The notes beneath the pieces are model-generated. The model made no database searches and was not told where the DNA came from. It saw nothing but the letters and a program-made list of their open reading frames with translations. The position numbers were made by a program, and so were the translations under genes. Positions 58,688-64,000 of a DNA stretch of 64,000 bases are shown here, in pieces. The stretch's first letter is position 1. Every line of letters starts with the position of its first letter. Origin of the DNA: Lacisediminihabitans sp040549465 (GTDB taxonomy: Bacteria; Actinomycetota; Actinomycetes; Actinomycetales; Microbacteriaceae). Where the stretch lies: contig NZ_JBEPTL010000008.1 of NCBI RefSeq assembly GCF_040549465.1, positions 1-64,000 on the forward strand. Direction: 5' to 3'.

Positions 58688-60144
58688 AAATGGCAGACGC
58701 TCCCGGATCAGGCGAAAGCCCAACAGGACGGGAAGACGCGGGCATCGGCAACAATGCGGGTGCCCCGAGTATCGGTATCAAGTCGGTGGATTCGCATGAC
58801 GTAAGGGATGCCCCGTCCGACATGGCCATGTCGTCAGCCGACGCGGTTTCACCACCAGCCGGCCGCATAAAGGGCATCGGGTACTATTTCGTTCTTATCG
58901 TCCTTGGTGCGTGGTTGGCGACCAGCCCGGCGACATTCGACTACAACGACAAAGCGTTGGCGCTGAATGACATCATTTGTGGCGTCCTGATTGCTGGGCT
59001 CGCCATTCTCTTCCTCACCCGACGGTGGAGTTGGGCACCGTGGGCGAGCACCTTCGTAGGTCTCTGGCTCCTGCTGGCACCCCTCATTTTCAGAGCCCCC
59101 ACGGCGGGCAGCTACATTAACGACACCCTTACCGGCATCCTTGTCGTTACATTCGTGCTTCTCCTGCCGGGTTCGCCGGGCATGCGAATGCAGCCCGGTT
59201 CTGACATTCCGCCGGGCTGGTCGTACAACCCGTCATCCTGGTCCCAGCGCGGAATCATCATCGCCCTCGCTGTCATCAATGTGTTGCTCTCCCGTTACCT
59301 CACCGCCTACCAGCTGGGCTATGCGCACACCATCTGGGACCCCTTCTTCTCCCCGGGAACCCATGCGGTGTTGACGTCCCGGTTGTCGAAGTCGTTCCCC
59401 ATCTCCGACGCAGGTCTGGGAACAGTGTCTTACATCATCGAACTGCTCATGGGGTTCATGGGGGGGCGGTCACGGTGGCGGACGATGCCGTGGATGGTTC
59501 TGATCTTCGGTGTGTTAGTTATTCCGGTCGGCATCATCAGCATTCTGCTGATCATGATGCAACCGGTATCTGTCGGACAGTGGTGCACCGCCTGCCTCCT
59601 TACCGCCTTGTCGATGCTGGTGATGGTTGCGCTGACGCTGAACGAGGTGGTCGCGATGGGGATGTTCCTCCTGGCCGCGCACCGAGAAGGCCAATCCGTC
59701 TGGCAGGTCTTCTGGCAGGGCGGCACCCTCACCCAGGCCCCCGAAACGTCTCCCCCGACCCGCCCTGACGTGTTCTCAGCTGGCGCGATGATCTGGGGAA
59801 CCGGGCTTCCGTGGAATCTAGTTCTCAGCGCAGCGCTGGGGGTATGGCTACTGGTGTCTCCGGTGGTCTTCGGCGTTCACGGGGTTGCGGCGAACAGCAC
59901 CTACATTCTGGGTGCGCTGGTCATTACCATCGCGGTCATCGCAATGGCTGAGGTGGGCCGGGCGATCCGATTCGTCAACATCCTGATTGCGGTGGCCCTC
60001 ATCGCCGCACCATTTGTTTTCGGCGAGCCCTCCGCGGCCGCCACCTGGAATGGTGTGCTCAGCGGCATCCTTCTTATCGGTGTGACCATTCGCCGCGGCA
60101 AGATTCGCGAGACGTATGGGGCCTGGGACCGATATGTCCGATAG
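58684..60144 (+). CDS. SPW-VKOR-SPW fusion membrane protein
   Basis: This is a 486-residue polytopic protein. An N-terminal tail is followed by an SPW-repeat unit (residues 65-165, GAWLATSP), a vitamin K epoxide reductase-like core (about 190-330) and a second SPW unit (about 375-470, GVWLLVSP). The core keeps the active-site CxxC (C301-x-x-C304 in QWCTACLL). The loop that normally carries the shuttle cysteines (around residue 226, THAVLTS) has none; C99 is the only other Cys. Electron relay must therefore differ from DsbB-like bacterial VKOR. Confidence 0.87.
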   Translation: MKMADAPGSGESPTGREDAGIGNNAGAPSIGIKSVDSHDVRDAPSDMAMSSADAVSPPAGRIKGIGYYFVLIVLGAWLATSPATFDYNDKALALNDIICGVLIAGLAILFLTRRWSWAPWASTFVGLWLLLAPLIFRAPTAGSYINDTLTGILVVTFVLLLPGSPGMRMQPGSDIPPGWSYNPSSWSQRGIIIALAVINVLLSRYLTAYQLGYAHTIWDPFFSPGTHAVLTSRLSKSFPISDAGLGTVSYIIELLMGFMGGRSRWRTMPWMVLIFGVLVIPVGIISILLIMMQPVSVGQWCTACLLTALSMLVMVALTLNEVVAMGMFLLAAHREGQSVWQVFWQGGTLTQAPETSPPTRPDVFSAGAMIWGTGLPWNLVLSAALGVWLLVSPVVFGVHGVAANSTYILGALVITIAVIAMAEVGRAIRFVNILIAVALIAAPFVFGEPSAAATWNGVLSGILLIGVTIRRGKIRETYGAWDRYVR

Positions 60145-60856
60145 CAACCGTGCTGACGCGAATCTCACCATCCGAACCACTCCCTCAACAAAGGCGGTCA
60201 CATTCATGGTTACACGCGATCCCCGGAATCTTCGCTCGCGGGAACGGGACAAATCCCCCGTACCCAAGCCGAGACGACATCGTCGAACAGTCGCGTCGGC
60301 ATTCCTCATCGCCGTTGCCTCGGTGATGTTGGTAGCGCAGCCGGCGTGGGCCCATGGTGGGCAGTCTGCCTCCGAGGGATACGTGATGGTGCAGCAGGCC
60401 ATCAGCTATCTGGTGAACCAACCGGGTGCGACGGGCACCGCGCAAGCCCTCGTGCGAGTGGATAATGCGTTGGCGGCGAAGGACCAGGACGGTGTCGATG
60501 TTGCCACCGTGCAGCAGGCGAAGATGGATTTGAAAGCGGGCAACGTTGATGCAGCGCGCCCTCTTCTTCAGGACTCCATCAGCGCGGCCACCGCCGCTCT
60601 GAAACCCGCCACTGGTGAAGAGACCGGAACCAAGACGGTGGTTCCACCATTTCAGGGAACTGTTTCGCTGTCCGGTATGGACTGGGTTTTGCTGATCCTG
60701 TCCATGTTGGCGGCGGTGGGCGGTGCCGTTCTGGTCTACCTGCTACGCCCCAAGGAAAACCTGAGGGCGCTTACCGGCGATATTTTAGCCGCGCGCGCCC
60801 GGCTCGCAAATGAGTCCGATGCCCCCTCGAGTGGAAGAGAAGACAATGTCCGTTGA
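60134..60856 (+). CDS. Secreted, C-terminally anchored protein of unknown function
   Basis: This is a 240-residue protein from the ATG at 60134, overlapping the upstream stop; an ATG at 60206 is also possible. A signal (VASAFLIAVASVMLVAQPAWA) is cut before HGGQSASEG. A helical domain with Ala-rich pairs (about QQAISYLVNQPGATG and VQQAKMDLKAGNVDAA) follows, then one membrane helix (WVLLILSMLAAVGGAVLVYL) and a basic tail. No family is recognised. The operon position next to cytochrome b suggests an accessory subunit. Confidence 0.7.
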   Translation: MSDSNRADANLTIRTTPSTKAVTFMVTRDPRNLRSRERDKSPVPKPRRHRRTVASAFLIAVASVMLVAQPAWAHGGQSASEGYVMVQQAISYLVNQPGATGTAQALVRVDNALAAKDQDGVDVATVQQAKMDLKAGNVDAARPLLQDSISAATAALKPATGEETGTKTVVPPFQGTVSLSGMDWVLLILSMLAAVGGAVLVYLLRPKENLRALTGDILAARARLANESDAPSSGREDNVR

Positions 60857-61958
60857 CGTCAACAACAAACCGCTCACCGAACCTTCCTCCGATAACACCG
60901 ACGGCGGCTGGGTTCGAAAGGCGTGGGGAGTGGTCGATGACCGGATGGGGATATCGGCCCTGGCCTACCCGGTCCCGGAGCACGCAAACCGATTCGCATG
61001 GTCGTTGGGCGGGATAACGGCAGTCAGTTTCGTTGTTCTTATCGCCACGGGCATCATCCTGGCCCAGTTCTATGCCCCCTCCCCCGAGCTTGCGAACTCA
61101 TCGATCCGGAGTATCGAAACCACCGTGTGGGCTGGCAGCTTCATCCGCGGGATCCATTTCTGGGCAGCCCAAGCGATGTACGTGGCCGCGCTGCTTCACC
61201 TGATTCGAGTGTTCCTGACCGGATCCTACAAAAAGCCTCGCGAAGGAAACTGGCTCGTCGGCGTGGCAATGTTCGGACTGCTGACCTTCGCCATATTCAC
61301 CGGCACCGTCCTCAAATGGGACCAGGAAGGATTCGAGGCTCTCGGCCACAATATCGAGATCGGAGCACTCCTGGGTGGGGTCGGCTTCTGGTTCTCCCCA
61401 ACCTTCTCCGGCCAGCTCCCGATCCTCCTGCGACTGTACAGCGCCCACGTTGTAATCATCCCCGGGATCATTCTTGTGCTCGTCCTTCTCCATTTCCTTC
61501 TGATAAAGCGTCACCACATGTCGCCGCATCCGAGCCTCCCGGTCGGTAAATTGACCGAACAAGCCGCCGCCCTCGAACCCACAAAACCATTCACCGAACA
61601 CATCCGGCGCCTGGTCACCTTCGGCATCGCCCTCGTCGGCATACTCGGTATCCTCGCCGTCCTGCTACCCGCGACGATCGGCTCTTCGCCGGTGGCAGGG
61701 ATCGAGATTACGAGACCACCATGGCTGTTCTGGTGGCCATTCACCCTCGAAAACTGGTTCGGCCTGCCGGCGATCGTCTGGGGAGAAGTCGCCTTCTTCC
61801 TGATCCTCGCAGCCCTTCCTTTCGTCGACCGTAACCCGAAAAGGTGGTGGCGCAAACGCCCGGTCGCGATGACACTCGCCCTGCTCCTGTTGCTCACCTT
61901 GATCGCGCTGAGCATCATCATGATCCTCACCCCCGCTAAAAACCATTTGGGGATGTGA
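60846..61958 (+). CDS. Cytochrome b N-terminal domain protein
   Basis: This is a 370-residue membrane protein of the cytochrome b/b6 type, with GGAAGAG before the ATG. Helices B and D carry heme ligands in the expected pattern: RGIHFWAAQAMYVAALLH and RLYSAHVVIIPGIILVLVLLH (two His pairs). A quinol-site region and two further helices follow. The window holds no Rieske protein or cytochrome c1, so this is not a complete bc1 complex. It may pass quinol electrons to the SPW-VKOR, copper proteins or an unseen partner. Confidence 0.9.
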   Translation: MSVDVNNKPLTEPSSDNTDGGWVRKAWGVVDDRMGISALAYPVPEHANRFAWSLGGITAVSFVVLIATGIILAQFYAPSPELANSSIRSIETTVWAGSFIRGIHFWAAQAMYVAALLHLIRVFLTGSYKKPREGNWLVGVAMFGLLTFAIFTGTVLKWDQEGFEALGHNIEIGALLGGVGFWFSPTFSGQLPILLRLYSAHVVIIPGIILVLVLLHFLLIKRHHMSPHPSLPVGKLTEQAAALEPTKPFTEHIRRLVTFGIALVGILGILAVLLPATIGSSPVAGIEITRPPWLFWWPFTLENWFGLPAIVWGEVAFFLILAALPFVDRNPKRWWRKRPVAMTLALLLLLTLIALSIIMILTPAKNHLGM

Positions 61959-62317
61959 CGGTGAGGACCAGCATGGGGACCCGACCGTCCGCGGGACGAG
62001 CCATTCGGTCCCGGTGGATCCTGATCGCCATCATGATCGTCTCCCTCGGGATCCTCTCCACCACCGTCGCATCAGCACCGAGCCCGCTCGTGGGCATCAG
62101 CTTCGCTGCCAGCGCCCTCATCTTCACCCTCGCGCTCATCCTCGCGGGACGAATCACCATCGCCCTCGAGAGAGCCCGTCGTGCTGCGCGCCCACCGATA
62201 GAGGCTGACAACTCATTCCCCATCCTGAGCAGAGTGTTTCGGCGTCAGCCTCGCCTAGCTCGACAGCCCCAGCAGCCCCGACGAAGATCAGCCCTACCCG
62301 GCATATGGCACCGCTAG
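61955..62317 (+). CDS. Small membrane protein coupled to cytochrome b
   Basis: This is a 120-residue protein whose GTG overlaps the cytochrome b stop (GTGA). It has two membrane helices (SRWILIAIMIVSLGILSTT and GISFAASALIFTLALILAG), then a motif RITIALERARRAARPP and a basic tail. No named family. A second protein with the same C-terminal helix and motif is encoded at 62959-63276. It is probably a small subunit or assembly factor. Confidence 0.68.
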   Translation: MTVRTSMGTRPSAGRAIRSRWILIAIMIVSLGILSTTVASAPSPLVGISFAASALIFTLALILAGRITIALERARRAARPPIEADNSFPILSRVFRRQPRLARQPQQPRRRSALPGIWHR

Positions 62318-62518
62318 TTATTGTCGGGATTGCTGGCGGTAGCACCCGGGTGATAAGGGTGGCCGATCTTCGTGAACCTGTTCGCCATCCGATCTAGCTT
62401 CACGATCCTGGCCAACCACCTCGACTCTCCTGGACCAGCGAATTCACCGCCTCCATCCAGGGTGACGAAATTACCAACAATACGACAGGGCGGGATACCG
62501 CCGGAATGGATCGAGAAA

Positions 62519-62962
62519 ATGACAGACGCAAACTTTGACACGTTGGTAAAACTGCGTGCCAGCGACCAAACTGTCGCCAACCGAAAAAACGACATTCGAG
62601 GTCGGCGAGTAGTCGACAAAGATCACCAACCGCTCGGGAAGATCGACGCGCTGCTGCTCGATGAAAAGGAAAACAAGATTCGATTCCTTGAAGTAGCATC
62701 CGGTGGCTTCCTTGGACTTGGAGAAGCCAAATCATTCATCCCGATTGACGCGATCACGAAAATCACCGAGGACGAGGTCCACATCAGTCAGTCCGCCGAC
62801 CACGTGGCCGGAGCCCCCGCCTACGATCCCGCACTCGTGAATCAAAGACATTTCTGGGAAAACACCTACGGCTACTACGGAATGATGCCATTCTGGAGCC
62901 CCGAATACACGTATCCCACATACCCCGGCGAGGACCCGCTTGCGGGTAAGTGGTATCGGTGA
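62519..62962 (+). CDS. PRC-barrel domain protein
   Basis: This is a 147-residue protein with a PRC-barrel (about 30-90: DIRGRRVVDKDHQPLGKIDA, then KIRFLEVASGGFLGLG) and a Tyr/Pro-rich tail (YGYYGMMPFWSPEYTYPTY). PRC-barrels occur in photosynthetic reaction centres, RNA metabolism and stress proteins. The 200-bp gap upstream holds no gene. The ATG at 62519 has CGAGAAA before it; the frame is open to 62372, but no better start is seen. Confidence 0.84.
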   Translation: MTDANFDTLVKLRASDQTVANRKNDIRGRRVVDKDHQPLGKIDALLLDEKENKIRFLEVASGGFLGLGEAKSFIPIDAITKITEDEVHISQSADHVAGAPAYDPALVNQRHFWENTYGYYGMMPFWSPEYTYPTYPGEDPLAGKWYR

Positions 62963-63276
62963 CGTCGACTGGCTTTGTCAACCCAAGTTGCTCGCCGCGA
63001 CGATCATCATGGCCGTCACCCCCGAGCCCTGCGGTGGCCTTCGGTGTCGCTGCCAGTTCCGTCGTCTTCACCTCCGCGCTGATCCTCGCCAGAAGAGTCA
63101 CCATCGCCCTGGAGAGAGCACGTTATGCGGCTCCTCCGCCTGGTAGAGGACCGCGGCCCCCTCCCCTCCGTGAGCAAAATTCCCGTGGAGTCCGCCTGGC
63201 TGACGTGGAATACCCAACATTGCCGGGGTCCGGGAACCATGAAGTCGATCCCTCCTCGCTGCCGCGGCGATTGTGA
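62959..63276 (+). CDS. Partial paralogue of the small coupled membrane protein
   Basis: This is a 105-residue frame beginning with GTG overlapping the PRC-barrel stop (GTGA) and itself ending in GTGA with the MFS start. The segment PSPAVAFGVAASSVVFTSA and RRVTIALERARYAAPPP matches the second helix and motif of the 61955-62317 protein. The first helix is not present in this frame; a related-looking stretch (LLAATIIMAVT) occurs in another frame, so an old frameshift is possible. It may be a functional short version or a decaying duplicate. Confidence 0.55.
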   Translation: MTSTGFVNPSCSPRRSSWPSPPSPAVAFGVAASSVVFTSALILARRVTIALERARYAAPPPGRGPRPPPLREQNSRGVRLADVEYPTLPGSGNHEVDPSSLPRRL

Positions 63277-64000
63277 CGCCCCGACTTGGTCGAGCGCGCG
63301 CCAACCCGCCGGACCGGGCACCGATTCAGCGGCCGCCCGGCACGGTGTTGGCTCCACGGGCGCAGTGGGCAATCGTGGGCGGTCTCAGCGTGGTCAGCTT
63401 TCTTCTGCTGCTCGACACGACGGCTGTGTCGGTAGCGCTGCCATCCATTCAACGTCAGCTCGGCTTCGGTTTCGGCGCACTTGAATGGGTGGTCAATGTC
63501 TATACGCTGGCGATCGCCGCTTTCACCCTTCTGGCTGGCCACTTGTCCGACCGGGCCGGGGCGAAACGGGTATTCCTTTCCGGTCTGGCTATTTTCATCA
63601 TCGGGTCGATCGCGTCTGGGGTCGTGTTTAACGTGGGCTTCCTCATCGCGTCGCGCGCCGTTCAGGGTCTCGGTGCGGGACTGGTCGCGCCCGCGTCCCT
63701 GGCGCTGATCGCGACCGCGTTCCCCGACCACCGCCGTGGAACCGCGTTGGGTGTGTGGGCCGGGGTCTCCGCAAGCGCATTGGGAATTGGCCCGCTCATC
63801 GGCGCCGCCATCACCGACACGCTCGGCTGGAACTGGATCTTCCTGCTCAACGTGCCGCTGGGAATCCTGGCCTGGTTGCTGGCAAAATTCATTCTCCCCA
63901 AACCGACACCACAGCCTCGTGGGGGCCGACTTGACGTCTGGGGTGTGGTGTTGTCCGGCGTCGGGTTGCTCAGTCTTCTTCTCGCCCTCAACCAAGCCAA
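63273..64000 (+). CDS. MFS drug exporter, DHA2 type (cut by window end)
   Basis: The frame starts with GTG overlapping the previous stop (GTGA); a GTG at 63345 is possible. It runs off the window after about 242 codons. The visible part has the opening of a 14-helix EmrB/QacA-type exporter: FLLLLDTTAVSVALPSI, motif A GHLSDRAGAKR, QGLGAGLVAPASLA and GPLIGAAITDTLGWNWIFLL (motif C region). It would expel toxic compounds by proton antiport. Coupled overlap ties it to the cytochrome b operon. Confidence 0.88.
   Translation, partial: MTPRLGRARANPPDRAPIQRPPGTVLAPRAQWAIVGGLSVVSFLLLLDTTAVSVALPSIQRQLGFGFGALEWVVNVYTLAIAAFTLLAGHLSDRAGAKRVFLSGLAIFIIGSIASGVVFNVGFLIASRAVQGLGAGLVAPASLALIATAFPDHRRGTALGVWAGVSASALGIGPLIGAAITDTLGWNWIFLLNVPLGILAWLLAKFILPKPTPQPRGGRLDVWGVVLSGVGLLSLLLALNQA

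Noticed and set aside
1..64000. CRISPR arrays, rRNA genes, riboswitches and phage structural genes
   Set aside because: I looked for regularly spaced repeats, conserved rRNA segments, known leader folds and capsid or tail genes and saw none; only an integrase remnant and a transposase stub are present.

Overview
The window reads as chromosome of a high-GC Actinomycetota, most likely family Microbacteriaceae. The evidence is GC-rich codon use, strong purine-rich ribosome sites, many ATGA/GTGA gene overlaps, System II cytochrome c maturation, a CsoR/CopB pair, and a small protein (37538-37855) of a type I associate with Microbacteriaceae (DUF7882-like). It looks mosaic: a catabolic island, a short core-like stretch, and a metal/redox island.

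Left, 1-28 kb: a LysR/MFS pair and DoxX protein, then a large aromatic-type catabolic cluster. It holds a ribose-type ABC importer with a dienelactone hydrolase, a LysR gene with two metallo-beta-lactamase-fold paralogues, and a five-gene minus-strand operon (two-domain extradiol dioxygenase, gamma-resorcylate-decarboxylase-like amidohydrolase, 4,5-dihydroxyphthalate-decarboxylase-like protein, FAD oxidase, amidohydrolase). It also holds a dehydrogenase, an operon of a one-domain dioxygenase, FAH-family hydrolase and GntR/FCD regulator, a flavin-dependent oxygenase with an SDR, and an operon of flavin reductase, alpha/beta hydrolase and FAD hydroxylase. Four operators with identical 10-bp arms (8460, 18136, 21675, 26960) sit upstream of the importer and of every main catabolic transcription unit. 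They define a regulon probably controlled by the GntR protein. The substrate is unknown. A broken integrase next to tRNA-Glu(CTC) marks the right edge of this segment.

Middle, 28-40 kb: core-like genes. These are a lipid kinase, CopB-type copper ATPase with CsoR and its operator, an ABC exporter with a LolA-like secreted protein, GNAT, VOC, small hypothetical genes, an epimerase and a monooxygenase-fold protein.

Right, 40-64 kb: begins after a 3' fragment of a tRNA-Asn, a possible attachment scar. A long minus-strand array runs from 51.7 to 42 kb: three small membrane/unknown proteins, a BNR-repeat lipoprotein, TlpA, ResB, CcsB, CcdA, an M23 peptidase, a multicopper oxidase and a decayed oxidase copy. 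It is headed by a palindrome that also lies upstream of a divergent BlaI/M56-protease pair, suggesting BlaI controls the array. DUF3105, cupredoxin, SHOCT, universal stress and cupin genes follow. Last is a plus-strand operon: epimerase, SPW-VKOR-SPW membrane protein, a secreted anchored protein, cytochrome b without Rieske partner, two related small membrane proteins, a PRC-barrel protein, and an MFS exporter cut by the window end. No CXXCH cytochrome is encoded here although a full maturation set is.
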